From Flavobacteriaceae bacterium (GTDB taxonomy: Bacteria; Bacteroidota; Bacteroidia; Flavobacteriales; Flavobacteriaceae), in contig JABGUL010000027.1 in assembly GCA_018646605.1 (NCBI GenBank), forward strand, positions 186,001 to 250,000: a stretch of 64,000 nt of DNA, read 5' to 3'. The position numbers and the translations under genes were made by a program. Positions within the stretch are counted from its first letter, which is position 1. Every line of letters starts with the position of its first letter. The notes beneath the pieces were generated by a model. The model saw nothing but the letters and a program-made list of their open reading frames with translations. It did no database searches and was not told the DNA's origin. Below, piece by piece: positions 7,429 to 16,676 of the stretch.

Positions 7429-8094
7429 TTACCAGTCAATAGTAGTTTCTCCCCTACCCTTTAGATAAGCATTCGATTTACTGAAGTGTTTATTTCCAAA
7501 CCAAAACCCTCGATTTGCGCTTAATGGTGATGGATGCCCTGAGGTTAAAATCAAATGTTTTTGGGCATTAATATATTTTGCTTTCTGTTTAGCAAATCCT
7601 CCCCAAAGTAGGAAAATTAACCCCTCTTTTTCTTCTGACAACTTTTTGATTATTGCGTTTGTGAACGTCTCCCACCCTTTTTTTTGGTGACTCCCTGCCT
7701 CCCCTTCCCTTACAGTTAAGGTTGCATTTAGCAACAAGATCCCTTGTTTGGCCCATCGCTCTAGATTTCCGCTTTTAGGATATGGGTTCCCCAGATCATT
7801 TTCTATTTCCTTAAAAATATTGATCAAAGAGGGAGGATGTTTAATGTTCTTTGGAACAGAAAACGAAAGTCCCTGGGCTTGACCCATTCCATGATATGGA
7901 TCTTGACCTAATAAAATAACTTTTACTCGGTCAAAGGGGCAATATTCAAAAGCATTGAAAATTTGATTTTTGGGAGGGTAACAGCGGTGAGTTGAATACT
8001 CTGTTTTAAGAAATGCAATCAATTGTTTAAAAGCAAGACTTTCAAATTCTGTCTGCAGGGGTTTTTCCCAGCTTGAATGTATCTGCAACGTCAT
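7429..8094 (-). CDS. ung: Uracil-DNA glycosylase
   Basis: A 221-residue family 1 uracil-DNA glycosylase, which removes uracil from DNA in base-excision repair. The water-activating motif GQDPYHG has its Asp at residue 65; LLLNATLTVREGEAGSHQ and LLWGGFAKQK follow, and the DNA-intercalation motif HPSPLSANRGF lies in the C-terminal third. Length is that of bacterial Ung. It is divergent from the MutS2-like gene, with 39 nt between starts, so two DNA-maintenance genes share a control region. Confidence 0.97.
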   Translation of the reverse strand: MTLQIHSSWEKPLQTEFESLAFKQLIAFLKTEYSTHRCYPPKNQIFNAFEYCPFDRVKVILLGQDPYHGMGQAQGLSFSVPKNIKHPPSLINIFKEIENDLGNPYPKSGNLERWAKQGILLLNATLTVREGEAGSHQKKGWETFTNAIIKKLSEEKEGLIFLLWGGFAKQKAKYINAQKHLILTSGHPSPLSANRGFWFGNKHFSKSNAYLKGRGETTIDW

Positions 8095-8102
8095 GAATTT
8101 AT

Positions 8103-8110
8103 TACTTTTG
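8103..8110 (+). promoter_or_regulatory. -7 box before the MutS2-like gene
   Basis: TACTTTTG matches TAnnTTTG exactly and lies 23 nt before the ATG of the MutS2-like gene. The nearest upstream TTG (8073-8075) is 27 nt away, longer than usual, so only the -7 part is firm. Confidence 0.45.
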
Positions 8111-8133
8111 CAGGGCTAAGTTAAGAAAATCAA

Positions 8134-10308
8134 ATGGCAAAAATTCCAAAAAAAACATTAGAGGACCTGGAGTATTTTGAAGTACTCCGTCAGTGTTCGG
8201 GCTTTGCCATTACACCTCTTGGAAAAGAAGCTTGCCTGGCCATTCTCCCGGTCATAGATGAAAATCAATTAGTGGATGCGTTGAATGCAGTTTCTGAATT
8301 TAAGTCTTCTTTTGAGAATGAAAACCGTATTCCAAACCATGGTTTTGAACCTTTAATTTCCGTTTTTTCTCTTTTAAGTATTGAAAATAGTGTGTTGGAT
8401 ATTTCTGTTTTTCGAGTAATAGCAGCAAACACCGACACGACCAATGTGCTGCTTCAGTTTTTAGAAAAATTCAGAACCTACTACCCTACTCTTTATGGGT
8501 ATACAGACGGTTTGTATGTTGATAAAGAAATTAAAAAGACGATTGATGGAGTGATTGATCGTTTTGGTGAAGTGCGTGATGATGCCTCTGATTCCCTTTA
8601 TCTCATTCGAAAGCAAATTCAACAACTACGCTCTAAGATTAGTAGTAGCTTTAATAAATCTTTGAGCCAGTACCAAGCAGCCGATTATTTAGATGACATT
8701 CGTGAATCGGTTATTGATAATCGCCGTGTGTTGGCAGTCAAAGCAATGCATAGGCGTAAAGTAAAGGGAGCTATTATGGGCAGTTCTAAAACGGGTAGTA
8801 TTGTTTTTATTGAACCCGAAACTACCAATGCTCAGAACCGGGAATTACAAAACCTTTTGTTTGAAGAAGGCGAAGAAATAAAAAAAATATTAAGTCAGCT
8901 AACGGATTATTTTCGTCCTCACTTACCCTATTTAAAAGCACAACATGAGTTTTTATTGCTTCTGGATGTTGTTTATGCCAAAGCACGCTATGCCCAAGAA
9001 ATTGATGCTATCCTTCCAGAGATTGATAAAAAGAAACGAAGTATAGAATACAAGAAGGCATACCACCCCTTACTTTTACAATCCCATCGCATTGAAGACA
9101 AAGTGACCTATCCACAAGACGTCTATTTGCATCCGGAAAAGCGAATTGTTGTGATTTCAGGACCAAACGCTGGAGGAAAAAGCATCACCCTAAAAACCGT
9201 TGGCTTGCTTCAGTTAATGTTGCAAAGTGGGATGTTGATTCCCGTTCATGAGTCAAGCAAAGCATGTCTTTTTGAGCAAATATTAACGGATATTGGAGAC
9301 AATCAATCAATTGAAAATCATTTAAGCACCTACTCTTACCGCTTGAAAAACATGAAGTATTTCTTACGCAAGTGTAATGTCAATACCTTGTTTTTAATTG
9401 ATGAGTTTGGTACAGGTTCAGATCCTGAGTTAGGAGGTGCTCTAGCAGAAGTGATTTTAGAGGATTTTTATGGGCGTGAGGCTTTTGGAATTATCACCAC
9501 ACATTATTCCAATTTAAAAGCGTTGGCCAATGAGCTTCCTTTTATGGTTAATGCAAACATGCAATTTGATAATAAAACCCTTGAACCTGTTTATAATTTG
9601 ATGATGGGTGAAGCAGGAAGCTCCTTCACTTTTGAAGTAGCACAAAAAAATGGACTTCCTTATAGTCTTATCAATCGTGCCAAGAAGAAAATAGAAAGAG
9701 GGAAAGTGCGTTTTGATGCCACAATAGCAAAACTTCAGAAAGAACGTTCACAGATGATGAAAACAGGTGAGTCTCTCAAAGAAAAAGAAACTAAAGCTGC
9801 TGTGGAGAGTGAGCGTATGGAAAAAATGAATGTTAAGCTTAAGGCTAAATTAGTGAGCTATCAAGAGTTGTTTGATCATAACCAGCGTATGATCGTTTTG
9901 GGGAATAAGATCAATGATATTGCGGAGCGTTTTTTTGAAAACAATAAGAAACGTCCTTTGATCGCTGAATTATTACGTGCCATAGAAACTGAAAATGCAA
10001 AACGTAAACGTAAAACGGCTTCGGTAGTAAAAAAAGAACGCGAAATAAAAAAGCAACTTAACGAGGAAGTAAAAAAAGAATTGGTTGTTGTTCGCAAAGA
10101 AAAGAAGAAACAAAAACAAACTCCAGCACCTAGCAAACCTAAGACAGTTTTAAGAATAGGAGATAGAGTACGTATGTTTGACGGCCGTTCTGTGGGAAGC
10201 ATTGATGCGATTGAAAAGAAGAAAGCAATTGTTAATTATGGGATGTTTACTACCCAGGTTAATTTGGATTTACTAGAATTGGTTGAAGCTGCAAAAGGTA
10301 AAAAGTAA
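8134..10308 (+). CDS. MutS2-like ATPase (MutS family, no Smr domain)
   Basis: A 724-residue MutS-family protein of the MutS2 branch. The helical core with IRKQIQQLRSKISSSFN is followed by the ATPase: Walker A SGPNAGGKS with its first Gly at residue 343, and Walker B LFLIDEFGTGSDPELGGAL near 425, then ITTHYSNLKAL. A long charged coiled coil (residues 510-680) comes next. The C-terminus has a small beta domain (IGDRVRMFDGRSVGSIDAI) but no Smr nuclease domain, unlike Bacillus MutS2. MutS2 proteins act on branched DNA or collided ribosomes rather than in classic mismatch repair. The N-terminal mismatch-binding domain of MutS is absent. Confidence 0.9.
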   Translation: MAKIPKKTLEDLEYFEVLRQCSGFAITPLGKEACLAILPVIDENQLVDALNAVSEFKSSFENENRIPNHGFEPLISVFSLLSIENSVLDISVFRVIAANTDTTNVLLQFLEKFRTYYPTLYGYTDGLYVDKEIKKTIDGVIDRFGEVRDDASDSLYLIRKQIQQLRSKISSSFNKSLSQYQAADYLDDIRESVIDNRRVLAVKAMHRRKVKGAIMGSSKTGSIVFIEPETTNAQNRELQNLLFEEGEEIKKILSQLTDYFRPHLPYLKAQHEFLLLLDVVYAKARYAQEIDAILPEIDKKKRSIEYKKAYHPLLLQSHRIEDKVTYPQDVYLHPEKRIVVISGPNAGGKSITLKTVGLLQLMLQSGMLIPVHESSKACLFEQILTDIGDNQSIENHLSTYSYRLKNMKYFLRKCNVNTLFLIDEFGTGSDPELGGALAEVILEDFYGREAFGIITTHYSNLKALANELPFMVNANMQFDNKTLEPVYNLMMGEAGSSFTFEVAQKNGLPYSLINRAKKKIERGKVRFDATIAKLQKERSQMMKTGESLKEKETKAAVESERMEKMNVKLKAKLVSYQELFDHNQRMIVLGNKINDIAERFFENNKKRPLIAELLRAIETENAKRKRKTASVVKKEREIKKQLNEEVKKELVVVRKEKKKQKQTPAPSKPKTVLRIGDRVRMFDGRSVGSIDAIEKKKAIVNYGMFTTQVNLDLLELVEAAKGKK

Positions 10309-10453
10309 TTTTACTTCTTTTATTAATTGAATTTTATACTGAGCAATTATTTTACATTAGAACTAATTGTTTAATTTAGATTCATTATTAACCTCAAATT
10401 TTACCTAAATAAAAGAATTCAAGAAATTTATTACGCGTGGGAACGTCATTGAT

Positions 10454-10816
10454 ATGGCTGTTGGACTTATTATTGCAACTTATTTTGGTGCCATCATCAA
10501 GTCTTTAGTAAATGACATTATTATGCCTCCTGTTGGAGTTTTACTTGGTGGAAATGATTTTTCGTCATTGAAATTTATCATTCAAGAAGCCGAAGGAGAT
10601 ATTTCAGAAGTCGCCATACAATATGGCACTTTTGTTAATACAATTATCACTTTTTTAATTGTTGCTTTTGCTATTTTTATGGTAGTTAAAGGGTATAACA
10701 AATACAAAGAAAGAGTGGTAAAGAAAGAAGCAGAAGCGCCTGCTGTACCAGCTGTTCCCTCTAAGGAAGAGTTATTATTGTCTGAAATAAGAGATTTATT
10801 AAAGACAAATTCATAA
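10454..10816 (+). CDS. mscL: Large-conductance mechanosensitive channel MscL (start uncertain)
   Basis: MscL opens in the inner membrane when turgor rises. The visible frame from ATG 10454 gives MAVGLIIATYFGAIIKSLV and the hallmark NDIIMPPVGVLLGG, a second membrane segment (TFVNTIITFLIVAFAIFMVV) and the C-terminal SEIRDLLK helix. However, the 15 codons just upstream in frame encode IKEFKKFITRGNVID, the conserved N-terminal helix of MscL, which would be lost if translation began at 10454. No ATG, GTG or TTG precedes that stretch; it opens with ATA at 10409 directly after TAA. So either a rare start codon is used, the start has mutated away, or the read has an error. The real product probably begins near 10409. 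Confidence 0.88.
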   Translation: MAVGLIIATYFGAIIKSLVNDIIMPPVGVLLGGNDFSSLKFIIQEAEGDISEVAIQYGTFVNTIITFLIVAFAIFMVVKGYNKYKERVVKKEAEAPAVPAVPSKEELLLSEIRDLLKTNS

Positions 10817-10849
10817 TGTATTTTATTCTTAACGAAAACAGTGAAAATT

Positions 10850-11278
10850 ATGTCTGAAATAAGCACTCCATCATGGTTTAAAACAATTGTTTTATTAGCC
10901 ATTTTATGGAATTTGGCTGGGATTTTTAATTTTTATTTGGGAGTTTCTATTACCCCAGAACAGATTAATGAATTAACTGAATCTGAAAGAAATAGATTAA
11001 ATGGATCACCTCTATGGACCACTATAGCTTTTGCTATAGGGGTTTTTGGAGGATTGATAGGTTCTGTTGGTTTGTTTCTAAAGAAAGCTTGGGCAATGTT
11101 TCCTCTATTGATTTCTTTAATTGCTGTTTTTTCACAGATGAGCTACGGTTTGTTCTTTACCTCTGCAGTTGAATCAAATGAATTGAGTAAATACCTATTG
11201 CCAATATTAACAATTTTAGTAGCCTATCTACTACTCAGATTGTGTAATAATGGAATTAAAAAAGGCTATATCGTTTAG
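10850..11278 (+). CDS. Small four-helix membrane protein of unknown function
   Basis: A 142-residue membrane protein with four predicted helices (roughly residues 9-30, 57-78, 84-104 and 114-132). Similar proteins with a WFKTIVLLAILWNLAG-like opening and FAIGVFGGLIGSVGLFLKKAWA core are found in many Bacteroidota and Gammaproteobacteria; some carry the label sugar transporter, which I cannot support. The ATG at 10850 is chosen; a GTG three codons earlier (10841) is possible. It follows mscL by 33 nt and its last codons overlap the convergent symporter gene by 4 nt. Confidence 0.75.
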   Translation: MSEISTPSWFKTIVLLAILWNLAGIFNFYLGVSITPEQINELTESERNRLNGSPLWTTIAFAIGVFGGLIGSVGLFLKKAWAMFPLLISLIAVFSQMSYGLFFTSAVESNELSKYLLPILTILVAYLLLRLCNNGIKKGYIV

Positions 11279-12540
11279 TCTTTAAGCTTTCCGATTGATT
11301 TACCTACAATCATTGAGACTGCAGCGTCACCAGTTACGTTAACAATGGTACGACACATGTCTAAAGGTCTGTCTATTGCAAAAATTAACGCTAATCCCGC
11401 CTCAGGAATTCCAGCTTGTGCCAAAACGATTACCAACATTACAATTCCTGCACTAGGCACTGCTGCAGTTCCTATAGAGGCTAATGTGGCTGTAAAAACA
11501 ATCCCTAGTTGAGCACTCAAGCTTAAGTCAAGTCCAAACGCTTGTGCTATAAATACAGCGGCTACTCCTTGATAAACAGAAGTCCCGTCCATGTTTATGG
11601 TGGCTCCAATTGGTAGCACAAAACTAGCAACTTCTTTGTCCACGCCAAGATTTTCTTCTACGCATTCCATCGTAACAGGTAAAGTAGCGGCACTTGAACT
11701 CGTTGAAAAGGCTAACAATTGTGCGGGTGCTATCCCTTTCATGAAGAAGGAAATTTTCTTTTTTGTAAAAACACGAACAATAATCATGTAGACAACAATC
11801 ATTATTGCTAAACCCAATAATAAAGTAAAGGCGTAAAGTGCTAATGCTTGAAAAAGCTCAAAACTTGGTGCCTCAACGACCAAAGCTGCCAAAAGAGCGA
11901 ATACACCGTAGGGCGCTGCAAGCATGATAAGATCAATGAGTTTGAGGATAATATCGTTGAAAGAGTCAAAGAATTTTTTTACTGGTTTTACCTTTTTTTC
12001 AGCTAAGAGTATCATTCCAATACCAAAGAATAAAGCAAAAAAGATAACCTGCAGCATGTTTCTATTGTTTGAAGCTGCAAGAAAAATATTTGAAGGTACC
12101 ACATCTACCAGTGCTTGAAGAGGTCCTGCTTCTTGTTGTTTTGCAGCGGCTTCTTGCTTGGCTTTGGTGTCACTAGAATAAGCCTCTACCAGCTCCTGGC
12201 GTGTTTCGACACTTATCGATTTTCCGGGCTGAATAATATTGACTAAAATCAATCCTATAGAAACGGCAGTAAGGGTTGTGATCAAGTAGGTGATGATCGT
12301 CCTTCCTCCCATCTGTGAAAGTTTTGAAATGTCTTTTAAGTCAGAAACCCCTTTGATTAAGGATGCAAGTATCAGTGGAACAGCTATTAATTTTAGTAAG
12401 TTTATGAAAATTGTACCAAAAGGCTTGATGTAATTTCCAATAAAGGTATCACCTCCATCAATAAAGGAGAGAGCAACTCCAAAGAGAACTCCCAAGGCCA
12501 TTCCTATTAATATTTTCCAGTGTAGAGCAAGTTTTTTCAT
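11275..12540 (-). CDS. Dicarboxylate/amino acid:cation symporter (DAACS, SLC1-like)
   Basis: A 421-residue inner-membrane carrier of the glutamate/aspartate/dicarboxylate symporter family. Diagnostic motifs are the serine-rich re-entrant loop FSTSSSAATLPVTMECVEENL (near residue 280) and the NMDGTSVYQG motif (about 315), then RPLDMCRTIVNVTGD in the last membrane segment, where the Asp and Arg/Thr residues contact substrate in homologues. Eight membrane segments are expected. A hydrophilic insertion rich in Lys, Gln and Ala near residues 120-140 is common in Bacteroidota members. The gene lies 8 nt after aroC, so it is probably cotranscribed. Substrate could be glutamate, aspartate or C4-dicarboxylates. 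Confidence 0.9.
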   Translation of the reverse strand: MKKLALHWKILIGMALGVLFGVALSFIDGGDTFIGNYIKPFGTIFINLLKLIAVPLILASLIKGVSDLKDISKLSQMGGRTIITYLITTLTAVSIGLILVNIIQPGKSISVETRQELVEAYSSDTKAKQEAAAKQQEAGPLQALVDVVPSNIFLAASNNRNMLQVIFFALFFGIGMILLAEKKVKPVKKFFDSFNDIILKLIDLIMLAAPYGVFALLAALVVEAPSFELFQALALYAFTLLLGLAIMIVVYMIIVRVFTKKKISFFMKGIAPAQLLAFSTSSSAATLPVTMECVEENLGVDKEVASFVLPIGATINMDGTSVYQGVAAVFIAQAFGLDLSLSAQLGIVFTATLASIGTAAVPSAGIVMLVIVLAQAGIPEAGLALIFAIDRPLDMCRTIVNVTGDAAVSMIVGKSIGKLKD

Positions 12541-12548
12541 GAGGCAAT

Positions 12549-13610
12549 TTATTTATTTGTTCTTTTTAATAGGCTAAAGTCGGCTAAAACAAGTGCTGCC
12601 ATAGCTTCTACTATGGGTACCGCTCTAGGAACCACACAAGGATCATGTCTTCCTTTGCCTTGCATTTCGACTTTTTCACCCTTTGAATTGATGGTTTCTT
12701 GATTTTGCATAATGGTCGCTACAGGCTTAAAGGCAACATTGAAATAGATATCCATACCATTTGAAATCCCTCCTTGAATCCCTCCGGAACGGTTTGTTTG
12801 AGTAGTAGCATCGGTATTGAAAAGGTCATTGTGTTCACTCCCCTTCATTTGGGTTCCAGCAAATCCACTACCGTATTCAAAACCCTTAACAGCATTAATG
12901 GAAAGCATTGCTTTTCCAAGTTCAGCATGCAGTTTGTCAAATGCAGGCTCCCCTAACCCAACGGGAACATTTTTGATAACACAGGTTATGATTCCACCTA
13001 CGGTATCTCCTTCTTTTCGAATTTGTTTTATATAATTTTCCATGGCTACTGCCATTTTAGGTTCTGGACAGCGAACAGGATTGTCTTCTATAGTACTAAA
13101 ATCAACATCGGAAGGATGTGTGTTCATTGCTAAAGTTCCTACTCCAGAGACATAAGCCTGAATACTCATAGGAGATAAAAACTGTTTGGCAATTGCTCCG
13201 GCTACAACTCTACTTGCCGTTTCACGGGCTGAACTTCTTCCGCCACCACGATAATCTCTTATGCCATACTTCTCGTCGTAAACATAGTCAGCGTGTGATG
13301 GGCGATAACTGTCTTTAATATGAGAATAGTCTTTGGATTTTTGATTGGTATTGTGTATCGCAAATCCAATGGGTGTACCTGTTGTTTTTCCTTCAAAAAT
13401 ACCAGAATAGAAACGAACTTCATCGGGTTCTTTACGTTGCGTTACAATCGCTGATTGCCCGGGTTTTCTTCGATCTAAATCGTTCTGAATGGCTTCGAGA
13501 TCCAATTTAATCCCAGCGGGACAACCGTCAATTACACCTCCAATAGCAGGTCCATGAGATTCTCCATAAGTAGCTAGTCTGAAAAGGGTACCATAAATAT
13601 TGCCTGACAT
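12549..13610 (-). CDS. aroC: Chorismate synthase
   Basis: A 353-residue chorismate synthase, which converts 5-enolpyruvylshikimate 3-phosphate to chorismate using reduced FMN, the last step of the shikimate route. All signatures are present: [18 protein letters not shown] at the N-terminus, [49 protein letters not shown] in the middle (about residues 98-127), and [18 protein letters not shown] near the end. Length is normal. It leads a two-gene unit with the DAACS symporter. No other shikimate gene is in the window. Confidence 0.97.
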   Translation of the reverse strand: MSGNIYGTLFRLATYGESHGPAIGGVIDGCPAGIKLDLEAIQNDLDRRKPGQSAIVTQRKEPDEVRFYSGIFEGKTTGTPIGFAIHNTNQKSKDYSHIKDSYRPSHADYVYDEKYGIRDYRGGGRSSARETASRVVAGAIAKQFLSPMSIQAYVSGVGTLAMNTHPSDVDFSTIEDNPVRCPEPKMAVAMENYIKQIRKEGDTVGGIITCVIKNVPVGLGEPAFDKLHAELGKAMLSINAVKGFEYGSGFAGTQMKGSEHNDLFNTDATTQTNRSGGIQGGISNGMDIYFNVAFKPVATIMQNQETINSKGEKVEMQGKGRHDPCVVPRAVPIVEAMAALVLADFSLLKRTNK

Positions 13611-13628
13611 AGATTTCTTTTAAAACGA

Positions 13629-13636
13629 CAAAGATA
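13629..13636 (-). promoter_or_regulatory. -7 box before aroC
   Basis: On the minus strand TATCTTTG is a perfect TAnnTTTG box, 18 nt before the aroC ATG. A TTG partner at 17-23 nt is not seen, so only the -7 part is supported. Confidence 0.4.
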
Positions 13637-13659
13637 AAGGTAAAGTTTTGGATTGCCTT

Positions 13660-16575
13660 TTAGCGAGTGGTTTTTTTAATGAGAGCTGCGTTTAAAATGG
13701 AAATTGGATGATGACTTTCACGTTGTGTTCCATCTTTTATTTGATGCCTACAACTTGTTCCATTAGCAGCTATAATGACGTCTTGTGGAGTGTTTCGTAT
13801 GGATGGAAACAAACGTTCCTCCCCTACCTTCATGCTAATCTCATAATGCTCTTTCTCATACCCAAAAGAACCTGCCATTCCACAGCAACCGGTATTTAAA
13901 AGTCTGACGGTATAGTTTTTCGGAAGATTCAACACATTGAAGGTGTCTGATGGTTGTCCTAGGGCCTTTTGGTAGCAATGTGTATGAATTTTAATTTCTT
14001 TTGTTTCAGTATGAAATTGATCCTCTTTAAGAATTCCTTTTTTCAATTCTTTTGCTAAAAATGTTTCGATCGGATAGCAAAATTGGGCAAGTTCCTTAGC
14101 CTTCTCTGGAGAAGAACACAACTTGGGATATTCATCTGTAAAAGTGTAAATCGCTGAAGGTTCAATTCCCAATAAAGGAATATTTTCTGAGATGATATCA
14201 GAATACAATTCCACATTTCGATCTGCACATGCCTTAGCTTGGTCTAAAAACCCTTTTGAAATATAGGTCCTTCCGCTTTCTGTTGGCCTCAGGAATTTTA
14301 CGTTATAACCTAGTCCTTCCAGTAGAGAAACGGCGTCTTTTCCTATTTGGGTTTCATTGTAATTACTAAACTCGTCAAGATATAAATAAACACTTTTACC
14401 GTATTGTGTTAAGACATTGTTTTTCAATGTCTTATAAAGTGATTTTTCAAGTTTAGGTAGAGCTCTTTTTTTAGCGATTCCCAAGCTTTTATTCAAGATT
14501 GAGCGTGTCAATACAGTTTCAAAAAAGAGATTTTGAAGGCCACGAATAGGCTGGGCTAACTGATTAATTTTGCCCACATAGGCAAAAAGGGTGCTTCGAA
14601 TGGAACTTCCATGTGTCTTTTGGTATTGGTATGAAAATTCTGCTTTGTAGGTAGCAATGTCTACACTACTTGGACATTCTGTTGCACAGGCTTTACAGCT
14701 TAAACACAAGTCAAAGACTTCTTTGAGGACCTCACTGTCAAATGCATTGGGCTTTTTGTTTTCCATCAGTACTTCTCGAAGCACATTTGCCCTTCCACGG
14801 GTATTGTGTTTTTCATCTCGTGTGGCTCGAAAGCTAGGACACATCGTTCCCGAAAGTGCAACAGACCTACATTTTCCAGCACCATTACATTTTTCAGCGG
14901 CACGAAGTAAGCCTTGATCAGCAGAAAAATCAAATTGTGTTTTATGGATAGGAGTTTCGCTATTATAGGTTCTGAGGTTTTGATCCATAGCAAAGGAGTC
15001 TACTATTTTTCCTGGATTAAATATTGAATTAGGATCAAAAACTTTTTTAATTCGTTTGAATAAGGCATAATTTTCTTGACCTACTACAATAGGAATAAAC
15101 TCAGAACGCACAATACCATCACCGTGTTCACCACTTAGCGAACCTTTGTATTTTTTAACTAAATGCGCTACAGCCATTGTAATTGCTTTAAAATCACCAA
15201 CTCCATCTTTGTTTTTAAGATTCAAAATTGGCCGAAGGTGTAGCTCCCCTGCACCTGCATGCGCATAATAGACCACTTCCTGATTGAATTTCTTCATAAG
15301 TTCCTGAAATTCATCGATGTAAAAGGGTAATTTTTTTAAAGGTACAGCAGTATCTTCAATACAAGCTACTGCCTTCGAGTCTCCCACAATATTCCCTAGC
15401 AAGCCAAGTCCAGCATGCCTTAATTCATTGGCTAGATCAATCTCTCCTCCCCATAAGGGGACAGCAGCATAGCTTAAGTTTGCTTCTGATACAGTTTTTT
15501 CAAGTGCATTGAGATCTTTTTTTAGTGAATTTAAATCTTGATTTCGTAATTCTAAAAGCAATATAGCTTTGGGATCGTTTTTGAGAAAGAAACGATTTTT
15601 CTGATATCCACTGTGATTTTTTGTGCAATCTAAAATGGTTTTGTCGATTAGCTCACAAGTGTAAAGTGGATGTTCCATTACTGGATTTACGGCTAGCATA
15701 GCTTCTTGAATGCTATTAAAATGAAGCGCCAACATAACCGAATGCTTTGGAGGTATGGGAACTACAGAAAAAGTGATTGAAGTGGTAAATGCCAAGGTTC
15801 CTTCGCTTCCTGCTAATAATTTGGCAATATTAAACTCTTCACCCTCGGGATTGAAGGGTTTTTGATTTAGCATTACATCGACAGCATAACCTGTGTTTCT
15901 TCGATGAACACTGGCATCAGGGAAGTCCTTCAAAATTGATTTTTGTACGCTACTAATGCTTAGTTCATCTAGTATCGATTTATAAATTTTACCTTCTTGC
16001 GTTTTGCGCTTTGATTTATCTTCTACTTCTTGCTTAGAACATTTTGCAAATGTGGCTTCGGTCCCATCACTCAGTACTGTATCCACAGAAATCACAACAT
16101 CTCTAGTCACCCCATAGCGTATAGAGGTTGTTCCGGAAGAGTTATTTCCTAGCATCCCACCCATCATACAGTATTGAGAGGTGGATGTGTTAGGACCAAA
16201 GAATAATCCTTTTTTAGCCAAGAATACATTTAAATCATCTCGATTTACTCCTGGCTGAACGGTTACTGTTCTATTAAGTTCATCAAAGCTTAAAATTTCT
16301 GTAAAATGTTTTGAAACATCTACAATAATTCCAGGACCTACACATTGGCCAGCCAAGGATGTGCCTGCAGTTCTTGGTACAAGACTCGTTTTGTTTTCAA
16401 GCGAAAAAGCAATGAGCTCTTGTAGGTCTTTCATGTTTTTAGGAAAGGCAACTGCCAAAGGAGTCATTTTGTAAACAGAAGCATCGGTTGCATATAACTT
16501 CTTGTGTAAATCATCCCATTCAATGGAGCCTTCAAGGTTTTTCTTTAATCTCAATAATGCTTCTTCCACGTACAA
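13660..16575 (-). CDS. FAD-linked oxidase / Fe-S fusion dehydrogenase (candidate D-2-hydroxyglutarate dehydrogenase)
   Basis: A 971-residue fusion. The first 500 residues form a GlcD/vanillyl-alcohol-oxidase type FAD domain (PRTAGTSLAGQCVGPGIIVD near 57-76, GNNSSGTTSIRYG, LSGEHGDGIVRSEF, and the end motif FDPNSIFNPGKIVD). Then come a CLSCKACATECPSS 4Fe-4S motif (about 625) and a C-terminal CCG-type region (NTGCCGMAGSFGYE). The architecture is that of YdiJ in E. coli, a D-2-hydroxyglutarate dehydrogenase, and of some D-lactate dehydrogenases. The HglS-like gene 4 kb away would make D-2-hydroxyglutarate, which favours that substrate by inference only. The start is a TTG at 16575 (GTG at 16569 is an alternative). 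Confidence 0.85.
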   Translation of the reverse strand: MYVEEALLRLKKNLEGSIEWDDLHKKLYATDASVYKMTPLAVAFPKNMKDLQELIAFSLENKTSLVPRTAGTSLAGQCVGPGIIVDVSKHFTEILSFDELNRTVTVQPGVNRDDLNVFLAKKGLFFGPNTSTSQYCMMGGMLGNNSSGTTSIRYGVTRDVVISVDTVLSDGTEATFAKCSKQEVEDKSKRKTQEGKIYKSILDELSISSVQKSILKDFPDASVHRRNTGYAVDVMLNQKPFNPEGEEFNIAKLLAGSEGTLAFTTSITFSVVPIPPKHSVMLALHFNSIQEAMLAVNPVMEHPLYTCELIDKTILDCTKNHSGYQKNRFFLKNDPKAILLLELRNQDLNSLKKDLNALEKTVSEANLSYAAVPLWGGEIDLANELRHAGLGLLGNIVGDSKAVACIEDTAVPLKKLPFYIDEFQELMKKFNQEVVYYAHAGAGELHLRPILNLKNKDGVGDFKAITMAVAHLVKKYKGSLSGEHGDGIVRSEFIPIVVGQENYALFKRIKKVFDPNSIFNPGKIVDSFAMDQNLRTYNSETPIHKTQFDFSADQGLLRAAEKCNGAGKCRSVALSGTMCPSFRATRDEKHNTRGRANVLREVLMENKKPNAFDSEVLKEVFDLCLSCKACATECPSSVDIATYKAEFSYQYQKTHGSSIRSTLFAYVGKINQLAQPIRGLQNLFFETVLTRSILNKSLGIAKKRALPKLEKSLYKTLKNNVLTQYGKSVYLYLDEFSNYNETQIGKDAVSLLEGLGYNVKFLRPTESGRTYISKGFLDQAKACADRNVELYSDIISENIPLLGIEPSAIYTFTDEYPKLCSSPEKAKELAQFCYPIETFLAKELKKGILKEDQFHTETKEIKIHTHCYQKALGQPSDTFNVLNLPKNYTVRLLNTGCCGMAGSFGYEKEHYEISMKVGEERLFPSIRNTPQDVIIAANGTSCRHQIKDGTQRESHHPISILNAALIKKTTR

Positions 16576-16676
16576 ATTAGGTTTTGACTTTCATTTTAAT
16601 AATCCTAAAGCTAAAGTAAGGATTAGTTCTTCAATTCCCATCAATTATGTAATTTAGCAAAAAACAGAAATAAATC

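Noticed and set aside
10344-10369. Inverted repeat CAATTA / TAATTG upstream of mscL
   Set aside because: Only 6-nt AT-only-type arms with a 14-nt spacer in very AT-rich DNA; expected by chance.
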